A stretch of DNA of 64,000 bases, taken from positions 1,984,001 through 2,048,000 of the forward strand of contig NZ_CP107958.1 in assembly GCF_036075115.1 (NCBI RefSeq). Reading direction: 5' to 3'. The position numbers and the translations under genes were made by a program. The notes beneath the pieces are model-generated. The model did not search any database, was not told the origin of the DNA, and saw nothing but the letters and a program-made list of their open reading frames with translations. How positions within the stretch are numbered: the first letter of the stretch is position 1; each line of letters starts with the position of its first letter. This DNA is from Streptomyces sp. NBC_00377. GTDB taxonomy: Bacteria > Actinomycetota > Actinomycetes > Streptomycetales > Streptomycetaceae. Below, piece by piece: positions 43,055 to 51,826 of the stretch.

Positions 43055-43396
43055 TCACGTGCGGCGCTGCGGGTCGGGCGCGAGCGTGATGGACATCCAG
43101 TGCGCCGCCGCTTCGCGATAGCTGTGTCCGACCGGGGCCAGTTCGCCGCTGCGGGTGAGGCTGAAGATTGTCACCATGATCATGTCCGAGCCGTCCGCGA
43201 CGGAGGTGAGCTGGGTGCGGCAACGGCTGCAGGACCCTCGGTGCAGCGTCGGCCAGGTGGAGAAGTACGTCGGCTCGCCTGCGGGGCCCGTCCACTCCAG
43301 GGCGTCCCTACGGAACCCGACCCATGCCATCGCCGGCGCCCCGGACAGGCGCGTGCAGTGCTGGCACGAGCACAGTTCCCTGTCAAGTCCTTGTGT
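43055..43396 (-). pseudogene. GFA/CENP-V-like zinc protein, N-terminally truncated
   Basis: The - strand reads ELCSCQHCTRLSGAPAMAWVGFRRDALEWTGPAGEPTYFSTWPTLHRGSCSRCRTQLTSVADGSDMIMVTIFSL. These are the CxxC and CxRC zinc sites of the glutathione-dependent formaldehyde-activating enzyme family. An in-frame stop lies at 43397-43399 and the first CxCG motif is missing, so the gene is a fragment. The rest of 42992-43675 shows only the remnant below. Confidence 0.65.
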
Positions 43397-43464
43397 TCAG
43401 CTCGGCGGACTGACTGAGAGTTGGCTGCGCTGCTGTTCGGGCGTCGGCAAGCGCGGGCAGCGGA

Positions 43465-43646
43465 TCCTACGACGCGCTGATGCACGAAGAGCTCAAGGCC
43501 GAGAGCAAGCGCTGCGTGAAGAGGGCGACCGCCTCGCCCTCCAGGTCCAGCAGTTCATCCGCGTTGTGCAGATCTTGGAGTTGGAGAACGAGCAGCTGCG
43601 GCAGTCCAGCAAGCACCCGGTGTTCCGGACCCTGCCTCGATGCTGA
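43465..43646 (+). pseudogene. Coiled-coil mobile-element remnant
   Basis: The + strand gives DALMHEELKAESKR and, in the next frame, ALREEGDRLALQVQQFIRVVQILELENEQLRQS. This is a frameshifted coiled-coil segment of the kind encoded beside transposases and recombinases. Too short to assign. Confidence 0.4.
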
Positions 43647-43675
43647 CCGGTTGCTGCCCACGCGCGGCGACCGCG

Positions 43676-44881
43676 TCACTCTCGGGAGTAGCTCGACAGC
43701 GCGAGCACCGCGGCCAGCCCTGAGACGGCGGCGAGGGTGGCGAACAGTTGCGGGTAGCCGCCGAGCGCTGCCGCCAGTGCCGTGCCGGCGAAGGGCGCCA
43801 GCGCTGCGGCCGTCGTCGCCGGTGCCGCCAGCAGACCCGACAGGCGCCCGTAGTGGGTAGTGCCCCACCGGTTGGTGACGGCCGTGGCCTGAAGCAAGGT
43901 CAGGTTGCCACGCACAATCCCGGCCGCCACCGACATGGCGACCAATAGTGCGTACGGGCCGGGCACCGCCGAGAAGGCGGCGGTGGTGATCCCGCCCAGC
44001 GCGACCACGACCGCCGTGCGTGCCGTCACGCTGGCGCGGCGGGCGAGAGCGGCGTACAGGGTGCGACCAACGGTTTGTCCGGCACCGCCCAGGCCGAGCG
44101 TCCAGGCGGCCTGAGTGGTGGTGTAGCCGCGCTCGAGCAACAGCGGGACCAGCGCGACGACGACGGCGTACATCGCGAACGCTGAGAGCATGAACACCGA
44201 CGCGAGCAGCCAGAATGTCCGGCTGCGCGTCACCGCCCCGCCGGATGCGTGAGGAGGAGCCGGCGGCGCCTTGGGCCAGTCGCCACGCAGGGCGAGGGCG
44301 TGGGTCGGAATCGTGATGACGGCGAGCATGGTGGCAAGAAGTACGTACGTGCCGCGCCAGCTGAAGTGCGCGGCGAGCAGAGCGGTCAGGGGCGCGAAGA
44401 CGGTGGAGGCCAGGCCGCCTGCCAGGGTGACGATTGTCAGTGCCCGGACGTGGTCCGGAGCCCACCAGCGGGTCAATGCCGCGAAGGCGGGCTGGTAGAA
44501 CGTCGAAGCCATCGCAAGCCCGGCCAGCATCCAACCGGCGAAGAAAGCTGGCAGGTTGGGGGCAGCCGCCACGATCACAAGGCTGATGGTGCCAAGGACC
44601 GATCCGGTGGTCATGACCATGCGCGGGCCGCACTGATCGAGGATCCGTCCCACGCGAATGCCCGCGACCGCAGAGATGATCAGCGCCGCAGAGAACCCCG
44701 CCATGGTCGCGCCTGCGGACCAACCGGCCTGGGCGGTGATCTGCGGGTTCAGAACGGGGAAGGCGTAGTAGACGATTCCCCAGCTGGTGATCTGGGTGGC
44801 GCACAGGGCGGGCAAGGCGGCGCGAGGCCGTGACCGGTCTCCCGTCCCGGTCACGGCCTCGCTGGTGTGGAGGTTGGTCAT
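43676..44881 (-). CDS. MFS transporter of the arsI operon
   Basis: A 401-residue, 12-helix major facilitator protein. LCATQITSWGIVYYAFPVLNPQITAQAGWSAGATMAGFSAALIISAVAGIRVGRILDQCGPRMVMT contains the MFS A-type loop. It starts 7 bp after the arsI stop, so it belongs to the FAD protein-ArsI-MFS operon. MFS proteins in such operons (ArsK, ArsP-associated types) export arsenite or trivalent organoarsenicals; the exact substrate here is inferred from context. Confidence 0.82.
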   Translation of the reverse strand: MTNLHTSEAVTGTGDRSRPRAALPALCATQITSWGIVYYAFPVLNPQITAQAGWSAGATMAGFSAALIISAVAGIRVGRILDQCGPRMVMTTGSVLGTISLVIVAAAPNLPAFFAGWMLAGLAMASTFYQPAFAALTRWWAPDHVRALTIVTLAGGLASTVFAPLTALLAAHFSWRGTYVLLATMLAVITIPTHALALRGDWPKAPPAPPHASGGAVTRSRTFWLLASVFMLSAFAMYAVVVALVPLLLERGYTTTQAAWTLGLGGAGQTVGRTLYAALARRASVTARTAVVVALGGITTAAFSAVPGPYALLVAMSVAAGIVRGNLTLLQATAVTNRWGTTHYGRLSGLLAAPATTAAALAPFAGTALAAALGGYPQLFATLAAVSGLAAVLALSSYSRE

Positions 44882-44888
44882 CGGCGGA

Positions 44889-45356
44889 TCAGCAGCAGCC
44901 GCCCGCAGGGACCGCTTCCTTCGCGCCGGTGTCGGCGGAGGCCGTGCCGGTGCAGCAGGTGCTGCCTTGCTGTTTGGCCAGGGTGTCAGCGTCGGCCTTG
45001 ACGACGTACACCTCCCAGGGTTCCTGGCCCGGGCCGTGGACCCAGACCTTGTCCTGGAGGGCATAGCAGCAGGTGGTGTCGTCTTCCACGTCGGTGGCCA
45101 GGCCGGCTTCGCTCAGACGGGTGGTGGCGGCGTGGACGGCTTCGGTGCTGTCGACCTCGACGCCGAGGTGATCCATCCGCGTTTCCTGCCCTGCCGTGCC
45201 TGCGATGAGGACGAGCTTGAGCGGGGGCTCGGCGATGGCGAAGTTGGCGTAGCCATCGCGGAGTTTGGCGGGCTCGGTACCGAAGAGCTTGGTGTAGAAG
45301 GCGACCGAGGCGTTGAGGTCGGGGACGCGGAGGGCGAGCTGTACGCGGGACGACAT
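44889..45356 (-). CDS. arsI: ArsI-type C-As lyase / heavy-metal vicinal oxygen chelate enzyme
   Basis: A 155-residue vicinal-oxygen-chelate protein with AGGAGG 6 bp before ATG 45356. It has the ArsI/CadI pattern: VQLALRVPDLNASVAFYTKLFGTEPAKLRDGYANFAI, the metal ligand in MDHLGVEV, and the arsenic-binding CCYALQDKVWV with Cys96-Cys97. ArsI splits the carbon-arsenic bond of trivalent methyl- and aromatic arsenicals using Fe(II) and oxygen. The tail has two further vicinal Cys pairs (STCCTG, GGCC). It lies in an operon with a FAD oxidoreductase and an MFS transporter. Confidence 0.92.
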   Translation of the reverse strand: MSSRVQLALRVPDLNASVAFYTKLFGTEPAKLRDGYANFAIAEPPLKLVLIAGTAGQETRMDHLGVEVDSTEAVHAATTRLSEAGLATDVEDDTTCCYALQDKVWVHGPGQEPWEVYVVKADADTLAKQQGSTCCTGTASADTGAKEAVPAGGCC

Positions 45357-45383
45357 GACGAACCTCCTGGGTGGGTGGGGACT

Positions 45384-46757
45384 TCAGCAGCCGCCGGAGG
45401 AGACCGGGGCGCCGATGCCGATCTGGAGCGTTGCGGGGGCCGCGCAGCATCCGCCGCCTTCGGCGCCCTGTGCGGCCTCGGGGTCGTCGAAGAGGCCCGC
45501 GCCGCCGCACACTCCGGTCTCCGGCAGGGTCAACTCCACGCGCTCGGCGGCCTCCTGGTCCCCGGCGAGCGCCGCAGCGATCGAGCGGACCTGCTCGTAG
45601 CCGGTCATCGCAAGGAAGGTGGGGGCGCGGCCGTAGGACTTCATTCCGACGAGGTAGACGTCCTTCTCCGGGTGGGAGAGCTCGTTGACGCCGTGCGGGT
45701 AGACGGTGCCGCAGGAGTGCTGGTTGGGGTCGATGAGCGGGGCCAGAGCGGTGGGGGCCTGGAGGCGTTCGTCGAGGCCGAGGCGGAGCTCGGAGAGGAA
45801 GGACAGGTCGGGGCGGAAGCCGGTGAGGACGATGACCTCGTCGACCGGGTCGAGGCGGCGGCCGTCCTCGCCGACGAGGACCAGGCGGCCGTCGTCGTTG
45901 CGCTCGATGGCGTCGGTGCGGAAGCCGGTGACGGCGTCGGCGTGGCCGTTGTCGACGGCGGCCTTGGCGGCGAGGCCGAGGGCGCCGCGGGCGGGGAGCT
46001 GGTCGGCTTCGCCGCCGCCGAAGGTGGAGCCGGAGATGCCGCGGCGCAGGATCCACACGCCCTTGGTGCCGGTGCCGTCGTCCGACGTGGCGAGGTCGGC
46101 GAGGTAGGCGAGCGCGGTGAAGGCGGAGGCGCCGGAGCCGATGACCGCGGTGTGCTTGCCCGCGTACCGCGCCCGCACGGCCGGGTCCTTCAGGTCCGGC
46201 ACGCGGTAGGTGATCCGGTCGGACGCGGCCTTCTCACCGAGGGCCGGAAGGCCACTGCCACCTGCCGGGCTCGGGGTGGTCCAGGTGCCGGAGGCGTCGA
46301 TGACCGCACGGGCGAACAGTCGCTCCTCCCGGCCGTCCGCGTGGGCGACGTGGACGACGAACGGCTGGGTCTCGCGGTCGGCATCCACGATCCGGTCCCG
46401 GCCCGCACGGGAGACGCCGGTGACGGTGGCGCCGAAGCGCACCTGATCGCCGAGGACGTCGGCGAGCGGCTGAAGGTAGTGCTCGGCCCAGTCGCCGCCC
46501 GAGGGATAGGTGGCAGCGTCCGGCTTCACCCATCCGGTGGGGGCCAGCAGCTTCTCGGCGGCCGGATCGGTGACCTCGCCCCAGGTGGAGAACAGTCGCA
46601 CGTGCGCCCACTCGCGCACCGCCGCGCCGGCAGCCGGGCCGGCTTCCATGACCAGCGGGGTGAGGCCGCGGTCGACCAGATGGGCGGCGGCAGCGAGTCC
46701 GGCGGGACCGGCTCCGATCACGACGACGGGCAGGTCGGTGGTGGCAGGCGCGTTCAC
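45384..46757 (-). CDS. FAD-dependent oxidoreductase (ArsO-like) with Cys-rich tail
   Basis: A 457-residue flavoprotein from GTG 46757 (GAGGAG 6 bp upstream). FAD motif VVVIGAGPAGLAAAAHLVDRGL, second Rossmann motif TAVIGSGASAFTALAYLADL, and TGFRPDLSFLSELRLGLD. The last 60 residues carry GVCGGAG, GGGCCAAP and GGC, a Cys-rich tail that could hold trivalent arsenic. It is first in the operon with arsI and the MFS gene, divergent from another monooxygenase, with a 33-bp ArsR operator between them. Reaction not established. Confidence 0.82.
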   Translation of the reverse strand: MNAPATTDLPVVVIGAGPAGLAAAAHLVDRGLTPLVMEAGPAAGAAVREWAHVRLFSTWGEVTDPAAEKLLAPTGWVKPDAATYPSGGDWAEHYLQPLADVLGDQVRFGATVTGVSRAGRDRIVDADRETQPFVVHVAHADGREERLFARAVIDASGTWTTPSPAGGSGLPALGEKAASDRITYRVPDLKDPAVRARYAGKHTAVIGSGASAFTALAYLADLATSDDGTGTKGVWILRRGISGSTFGGGEADQLPARGALGLAAKAAVDNGHADAVTGFRTDAIERNDDGRLVLVGEDGRRLDPVDEVIVLTGFRPDLSFLSELRLGLDERLQAPTALAPLIDPNQHSCGTVYPHGVNELSHPEKDVYLVGMKSYGRAPTFLAMTGYEQVRSIAAALAGDQEAAERVELTLPETGVCGGAGLFDDPEAAQGAEGGGCCAAPATLQIGIGAPVSSGGC

Positions 46758-46818
46758 GGTCGACTCCTCGGTGTTTCGACATCCGTCGATGGCTTGCGCA
46801 GCCAGCATGCCACCTGAT

Positions 46819-46851
46819 TCGATAAGCGTCAACATAGACATTCATCGAATC
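46819..46851. promoter_or_regulatory. 33-bp ArsR operator, copy 1
   Basis: TTCGAT-N4-GTCAACATAGA-N6-TCGAAT lies between the divergent FAD oxidoreductase and monooxygenase genes. The same string with the same spacing recurs at 47952-47984. The outer arms pair perfectly (GATTCGAT 46817-46824 with ATCGAATC 46845-46852). Confidence 0.72.
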
Positions 46852-46865
46852 CAGGGGGTTTGTTC

Positions 46866-47927
46866 ATGGAACACGTCGACGTGGCCGTGATCGGCGGCGG
46901 ACAGTCCGGGCTGGCTGCCGCGCACGCGCTACGGCAGTGGGGCATCGAGCCCGTGGTGCTGGAGGCGTCCGGCCGGGCGGCGGGGTCGTGGCCGCGCCAC
47001 TACGACAGCCTCACCCTCTTCTCGCCCGCCCGGTACAGCTCACTGCCCGGGATGCCGTTCCCCGGCGCCGACCCGGCCCGCTACCCGCACCGGGACGAGG
47101 TCGCCGCCTACCTCACCACGTACGCCGCCCGGCTGGACGCCGACATCCGCACCGGCCGGCGCGTCACCGCCGTCCGCCGGATCGGCGAGGGGTTCGACGT
47201 GGAGCTGGCGAGCGGCGGAGGGTTGGCGGTACGCGCCGTCGTCGCGGCATCGGGGACCTTCGGACGTCCGTACCTTCCGGCATTGCCGGGCCTGAAAGGC
47301 TTCACCGGCACAGTGCTGCACGCTGGCGACTACCGCAGCCCGGACCGGTTCGCCGGGCAGCGGATCGTCGTGGTGGGTGCGGGCAACTCGGCCGTGCAGA
47401 TCGCCGCCGAGCTTGCCACGGTTGCCCGCGTGACGATGGCCAGCCGCGCACCGGTGAAGTTCGCACCTCAGCACATCAGGGGCCGAGACCTACACTTCTG
47501 GTTGAAGCGGACCGGGCTGGACATCGCCCCACTCGGACGGCTCGTGCGCACCCCGCCGACCCAGCTCGTCATCGACGACGGCCGCTACCGTGCCGCCCTC
47601 ACCGGGTCGGCGCCGGACCGGCGGCAGCTGTTCACCGGCATCGACGGCGCGAAGGTCATCTGGGCGGACGGGAGCCGGGAGGAGGTCGACACGGTCCTCC
47701 TCGGCACCGGCTACCGACCCGACCTGCCCTACCTGGCCGGCCTCGATGGCGCCCTCGATGCGGCGGGACATCCCCGGCACCGCGACGGCACCTCACTCAC
47801 CCACCCCGCCCTGGCGTTCGTCGGGCTGGAATGGCAGCGCAGCCTGGCATCCAACTCCCTGCGTGGGGTAGGCCGGGACGCCGAGCGCGTCGCACGGCGG
47901 CTGGCGCGCCACCTCTCCCAGAGCTGA
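46866..47927 (+). CDS. ArsO-type flavin monooxygenase
   Basis: A 353-residue protein from ATG 46866 with a GGGGG site upstream. VDVAVIGGGQSGLAAAHALRQWGIEPVVLEA is the FAD site, FSPARYSSLPGMPFPGADPARYPHRDEVAAYL the family core, and RIVVVGAGNSAVQIAAELA the NADPH-type site. Homologous flavin monooxygenases (ArsO) occur in streptomycete arsenic operons such as arsRBOCT. It is co-directional with arsR 48 bp downstream, and shares the divergent operator region. Confidence 0.82.
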   Translation: MEHVDVAVIGGGQSGLAAAHALRQWGIEPVVLEASGRAAGSWPRHYDSLTLFSPARYSSLPGMPFPGADPARYPHRDEVAAYLTTYAARLDADIRTGRRVTAVRRIGEGFDVELASGGGLAVRAVVAASGTFGRPYLPALPGLKGFTGTVLHAGDYRSPDRFAGQRIVVVGAGNSAVQIAAELATVARVTMASRAPVKFAPQHIRGRDLHFWLKRTGLDIAPLGRLVRTPPTQLVIDDGRYRAALTGSAPDRRQLFTGIDGAKVIWADGSREEVDTVLLGTGYRPDLPYLAGLDGALDAAGHPRHRDGTSLTHPALAFVGLEWQRSLASNSLRGVGRDAERVARRLARHLSQS

Positions 47928-47951
47928 CCATGGGGAGCCTCCGCACGTTGG

Positions 47952-47984
47952 TTCGATGTGTGTCAACATAGATGCATGTCGAAT
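47952..47984. promoter_or_regulatory. 33-bp ArsR operator, copy 2, over the arsR start
   Basis: TTCGAT-N4-GTCAACATAGA-N6-TCGAAT, identical in conserved parts and spacing to copy 1. It extends over the arsR ATG at 47976, so the regulator would block its own transcription; the arsR transcript is probably leaderless as no ribosome site is seen. Confidence 0.7.
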
Positions 47985-48353
47985 ACGAAGGTGCTGCCCC
48001 TGCTCGAGCCCGAGGCGTCCGAGGCCGTGGCCCCCTGCTGCCCACCGCTGACCGAGCGCCCGTTCAGCGCCGAGGAGGCCGAGACGGCCGCGCGGATGTT
48101 CAAGGCACTCGGCGATCCGGTACGGCTGCGCCTGTTCTCCGCGGTCGCCTCGCACGAAGGCGGCGAGGCGTGCGTCTGCGACATCTCCGACGTCGGCGTC
48201 TCGCAGCCGACCGTGTCCCACCACTTGAAGAAGCTCAAGGAGGCCGGCCTGCTCACCTCCGAGCGGCGCGGGACCTGGGTGTACTACCGCGTGGAGCCGT
48301 CGGTGCTGGCGGCCATGGGCAAGCTGCTGACCGCCGCGCCGGCCACCGTCTGA
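47976..48353 (+). CDS. arsR: ArsR-family arsenic-responsive repressor
   Basis: A 125-residue winged-helix repressor. Metal site residues are Cys66 and Cys68 in EACVCDISD, like the CVCD of the plasmid R773 type ArsR, and an extra Cys21-Cys22 pair in the N-terminal arm. The recognition part is VSQPTVSHHLKKLKEAGLLTSERRGTWVYYRV. As(III) or Sb(III) binding should release it from the 33-bp operator found at its own promoter and at the divergent promoter 1.1 kb upstream. Confidence 0.92.
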   Translation: MSNTKVLPLLEPEASEAVAPCCPPLTERPFSAEEAETAARMFKALGDPVRLRLFSAVASHEGGEACVCDISDVGVSQPTVSHHLKKLKEAGLLTSERRGTWVYYRVEPSVLAAMGKLLTAAPATV

Positions 48354-48374
48354 TCAGTACTCGCAACGGCGTGG

Positions 48375-49613
48375 TCAGGCGGCACGCCGGGCGGCGGTAA
48401 ACCGCAGCCCCGCCAGGGCGAGAACCATCCACGCCGTGAGGTAGGCGAAGGCGACCGCCGGGGAGAACGCGGTCCACAGAACGCCGGCCACGGTCGAAGC
48501 CGCGAGGTTCCCCAGGGACTGCACAGTGGCCAGCAGCCCGAACGCAGAACCGCGCAGGTCGGTCGGGGCCAGCGCGGCGACGGCCGAGTGCTGAGCCGTT
48601 TCCACCGCGCCGATGCCGACCCCGGCGAGCAGGAACGGGATCGCCAGGACCATCAGGCCCGCGCCGCTGACCGCGAACAGGCCGTAGGAGAGGGCGAACG
48701 CCGCGACGCCGCCCGCCAGGACGAGCACCGGGCCGCGCACGCCGAGCCGGTCGGCCAGGCGTCCCGCCGGGACGGACGCGAGGGTCGCGGCGACGTTGTA
48801 GGCGGTGTAGAGGCCGAGCGCGAGGGTCGTCGCACTCTGCGTACCGTGTCCGGGGGCGAGCAGGTCGCTCGCGCGCAGGATCAGCAGGGTCGCGGCGACG
48901 TTGCCCGCCTCGAAGGCGGCGACCGCAGCCATCAGCCGCCCCAACTCGCCGCGCAGCAACGGACGTACGCGGATCTTCAACGGCACCTTGTCACGGCTGG
49001 TCGGCTTCGGGGTGTGACGGATCGCGTAGACGATCGCGACGGCTGCCAGCACGCCAGGGATCACCGACAGTCCGATCGCCCACTGCACGCCGAGCCAGGC
49101 GACCAGCCCGAGCGCGAGGAGCGGGCCGAAGATGGCACCGAGGTTGTCCATCATCCGCTCGAAGCCGTACGCCCGCCCGTACGCCTTGGCCGGGACGATG
49201 TCCGCCAGCAGCGCGTTGCGGGCCGGGACCCGCAGCCCGCGGGCGGTCCAGGCGGCGGCCCGCAGCACGCCGACCTGCCACACCGCTGTGGCGCCGGCCG
49301 TGGCGGCGCCGAGGACGGCGGTGGTGGCGTAGCCGCCGACGGCGACCTTGCGGCGCCGGGCCGGGTCATCAGCCAGGACACCGCCGCCGAAGCGGGCGGC
49401 TCCGGCGAGCGCGTCCGAGACGCCCTCGATCGCGCCGAGTGCGGCTGCCGGTGCGCCGAGCGTGGAAGTCAGCAGCGATGGAAGCAGGGCTGTTGGGATC
49501 TCGTGGCCGACATCGGCCAGGAAGCTCGCGGCACCGATCCCCCGTACTCCTGGCGTCAGCCATCGCTCCTGTTCAGGTATCGGAGAGCGGTCGGAGTCGG
49601 GCGTCGTCGTCAT
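48375..49613 (-). CDS. MFS transporter of the arsR2-aquaporin operon
   Basis: A 412-residue, 12-helix MFS protein (LTPGVRGIGAASFLADVGHEIPTALLPSLLTSTLG; ADRLGVRGPVLVLAGG). It is the last gene of the - strand series arsR2-aquaporin-monooxygenase-MFS, 67 bp after the monooxygenase. Weak ribosome site. Probably an arsenic-linked exporter, but the family is broad and the substrate unproven. Confidence 0.78.
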   Translation of the reverse strand: MTTTPDSDRSPIPEQERWLTPGVRGIGAASFLADVGHEIPTALLPSLLTSTLGAPAAALGAIEGVSDALAGAARFGGGVLADDPARRRKVAVGGYATTAVLGAATAGATAVWQVGVLRAAAWTARGLRVPARNALLADIVPAKAYGRAYGFERMMDNLGAIFGPLLALGLVAWLGVQWAIGLSVIPGVLAAVAIVYAIRHTPKPTSRDKVPLKIRVRPLLRGELGRLMAAVAAFEAGNVAATLLILRASDLLAPGHGTQSATTLALGLYTAYNVAATLASVPAGRLADRLGVRGPVLVLAGGVAAFALSYGLFAVSGAGLMVLAIPFLLAGVGIGAVETAQHSAVAALAPTDLRGSAFGLLATVQSLGNLAASTVAGVLWTAFSPAVAFAYLTAWMVLALAGLRFTAARRAA

Positions 49614-49680
49614 GGCCGCCAGTCTTTAGCACACCGCGTCTGCCTCGACACTGTGCGATGCCACCATCCTCGCGCTGCGC

Positions 49681-50748
49681 TCACGTCGTTCCCGCCGCAA
49701 GCAGCGCACTGATCTCGCGGGCAGCATCGCGTGCCGGGCGGCCGACGCCGATGAGTGTGGCGGAGGCGGGGCCGGTCCAGTCGCCGTAGCCGAGCAGGTG
49801 CAGGCGCGGCTCGTCCACCGCACGAGTGCCGTCGGTGGCGATGTGGCCACGCCGGCCACGGAGTTGGAGCGGGGCGAGGTGAGAGAGGGCGGGGCGGAAG
49901 CCGGTGCACCAGATGATGGCGTCGGCCGCGGCACGGGTGCCGTCCGCCCATTCGACTCCGCCGGGGACGAGGCGGGTGAACATCGGGGTGGCCTTGAGCA
50001 GGCCACGGTCGCGGGCTGCGCGGACGGGCGGGACGGCGACGATGTCTCCGAGGGAGGCGACGCCTCCGGTGTCGGTGCGGCCTTCGTCGAGTACGCGGCG
50101 GCGGGCGGTGGCCGCGTCGAAGAGGGCGCGGCCGTCGATGTCGTCGGCCAGGTAGCGGGGCGGGCGCTGGGTTACCCAGGTCAGCTCGGTGTCGTAGGCG
50201 AGGTCGGCGGCGATCTGTGCGCCGGAGTTGCCTCCACCGATGACGAGCACGCGGCGGCCCGCGAAGTCCTGTGGGTTGCGGTACTCGACCGTGTGCAGCT
50301 GACGACCGTCGAAGTCCCCACGGCCTGGGACGGCAGGGAGGAAGGGCCGCCACCACGTGCCCGTCGCGCTGATCGCGGCTCCGGCGCGCCAGGTGCCCGA
50401 GTCGGTCTCCACCCGCAGGAGTTCACCGTCCCGGTGCACGCCCTGTACGCGCACCGGCCGCTCGACCGGCAGTTCGTACCGCTTCTCGTAGTCGCGCAAG
50501 TAGGTCACGACGTGGTCGGCGTCCGGGTGCTCCTCACCGACCTGGGGTGGCATGAACCACCCGGGCAGCGAGGAGTAGGCGGCAGGGGAGAACAGGTGCA
50601 GCGAGTCCCAGGTGTACTGCCAGGCTCCTCCGGGCTCGGCCTGAGCGTCGAGGATGACGAAGTCGAGGCCGAGGCGGCGCAGGTGGTAGCCGACCGCGAG
50701 CCCCGCCTGCCCGCCGCCGACGACCACCACCTGCGTCCTGCGGCTCAT
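49681..50748 (-). CDS. ArsO-type flavin monooxygenase
   Basis: A 355-residue protein overlapping the aquaporin stop by 4 bp. TQVVVVGGGQAGLAVGYHLRRLGLDFVILDAQAEPGGAWQYTWDSLHLFSPAAYSSLPGW and VLVIGGGNSGAQIAADLA are the two nucleotide-binding motifs. It is related to the protein at 46866-47927 in layout and motifs (FSPA-YSSLPG) and is the second ArsO-like enzyme of the island. Confidence 0.84.
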   Translation of the reverse strand: MSRRTQVVVVGGGQAGLAVGYHLRRLGLDFVILDAQAEPGGAWQYTWDSLHLFSPAAYSSLPGWFMPPQVGEEHPDADHVVTYLRDYEKRYELPVERPVRVQGVHRDGELLRVETDSGTWRAGAAISATGTWWRPFLPAVPGRGDFDGRQLHTVEYRNPQDFAGRRVLVIGGGNSGAQIAADLAYDTELTWVTQRPPRYLADDIDGRALFDAATARRRVLDEGRTDTGGVASLGDIVAVPPVRAARDRGLLKATPMFTRLVPGGVEWADGTRAAADAIIWCTGFRPALSHLAPLQLRGRRGHIATDGTRAVDEPRLHLLGYGDWTGPASATLIGVGRPARDAAREISALLAAGTT

Positions 50749-51521
50749 TCGGCCGATCGTCCGCGGAAGATGAGGGCCACCAGCGCCAGCCCGACCACAC
50801 CACCCACGATTTGCATCCCGATGAAGCCCAGGAGCGAACCCGGCGCGATGCCCGCGAAGGTGTCGGTGAAGGCGCGGCCGATGGACACCGCCGGGTTGGC
50901 GAAGGACGTCGACGAGGTGAACCAGTAGGCGGCGCCGATGTAGGAGGCGACGGCCACGGGCGCATACCGCAGCTGGTCGGTGCGGGCCAGGCCGAAGATC
51001 AGCAGGATCAGGCCGGCCGTGGCGACGACCTCGCCCAGCAGCAGGTGTCCCGCCGACCGGTCGTGCGTGGACCACTCCACCAGCGGCTTGCCGAACATCG
51101 CGTCCGCCAGGATGGCGCCCGCGATCGCGCCGACGATCTGCGCGGGTACATACACCGCGGCCTCACGCAGGGTGACGCCGGCGCCGCCGCGGCGGGCGGT
51201 CCACCACTCGGCGAGGGTGACGACCGGGTTGAAGTGCGCGCCGGAGACCGGGCCGAGCAGGAGGATGAGGATGCCGAGGCCGAAGACGGTGGCCGTGGAG
51301 TTGGCCAGCAGTTGCAGGCCGACGTCCTTGGTCAGTTCGGTGGCCTGGATGCCAGAGCCGACCACGACCGCCACCAGCAGTGCCGTGCCGATGAGTTCGG
51401 CGGCGGCCCGGGCGACCAGGGGGTTACGGGGCGGGGTGGCGCCGGGCGCGGGTGCGACGGAGACGGGTGCAGTGGCGGGTCTCGCGGACTCCGCGGTCGG
51501 GGCGGCTTCGGCGGGGGTCAT
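50745..51521 (-). CDS. MIP-family aquaporin, arsenic-linked
   Basis: A 258-residue channel with six helices and both half-helix motifs: SGAHFNPVVTLAEWW (NPV) and SFANPAVSIGRAFTDTFAGI (NPA, with the arginine of the selectivity filter). An Ala/Pro-rich N-terminal extension of about 35 residues precedes the first helix. Coupled by ATGA overlaps to arsR2 and to the monooxygenase. In Sinorhizobium meliloti the aquaglyceroporin AqpS replaces a pump and lets arsenite made by ArsC leave down its gradient; the present order suggests the same scheme. Confidence 0.86.
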   Translation of the reverse strand: MTPAEAAPTAESARPATAPVSVAPAPGATPPRNPLVARAAAELIGTALLVAVVVGSGIQATELTKDVGLQLLANSTATVFGLGILILLLGPVSGAHFNPVVTLAEWWTARRGGAGVTLREAAVYVPAQIVGAIAGAILADAMFGKPLVEWSTHDRSAGHLLLGEVVATAGLILLIFGLARTDQLRYAPVAVASYIGAAYWFTSSTSFANPAVSIGRAFTDTFAGIAPGSLLGFIGMQIVGGVVGLALVALIFRGRSAE

Positions 51522-51826
51522 GGGCAGGCCCTCTTGTTCTCGGCGGCGGTGCGAGCGGACTCGGCCAGGTCGGCGAACTGGCCGGCGAGCAAGGCGATGA
51601 CGTCGGGCTTGAGCCGGTAGTAGATGTACCGGCCGCACGGCTCCGTCTCCACGACCCCCGCTTCGCGCAGCACCTTCAGGTGGTTGGAGAGGTTGGTCTG
51701 GCGGGCACCGGTCTCCTCCACGAGGTGGGTGGTGCACAGCGTCTCTTTGGCGAGCAGGGTCACGATCTGGAGCCTGAGCGGGTCGGCCAGCACCCGGATC
51801 AGGTCAGTGTCGACTGACGTCATCAT
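51518..51826 (-). CDS. arsR: ArsR-family repressor 2
   Basis: A 102-residue winged-helix protein: DLIRVLADPLRLQIVTLLAKETLCTTHLVEETGARQTNLSNHLKVLREAGVVETEPCGRYIYYRL. Possible ligands are Cys31, Cys64 and Cys101, a different arrangement from the CxC type at 47976. Divergent from arsC, with repeats CTGACGTCAT at its start codon and at 51870, so it probably controls both directions. Confidence 0.88.
   Translation of the reverse strand: MMTSVDTDLIRVLADPLRLQIVTLLAKETLCTTHLVEETGARQTNLSNHLKVLREAGVVETEPCGRYIYYRLKPDVIALLAGQFADLAESARTAAENKRACP

Noticed and set aside
43676..44881. ArsB/Acr3 pump
   Set aside because: The protein has the MFS fold and loop motif, not the ten-helix Acr3 or ArsB sequence.
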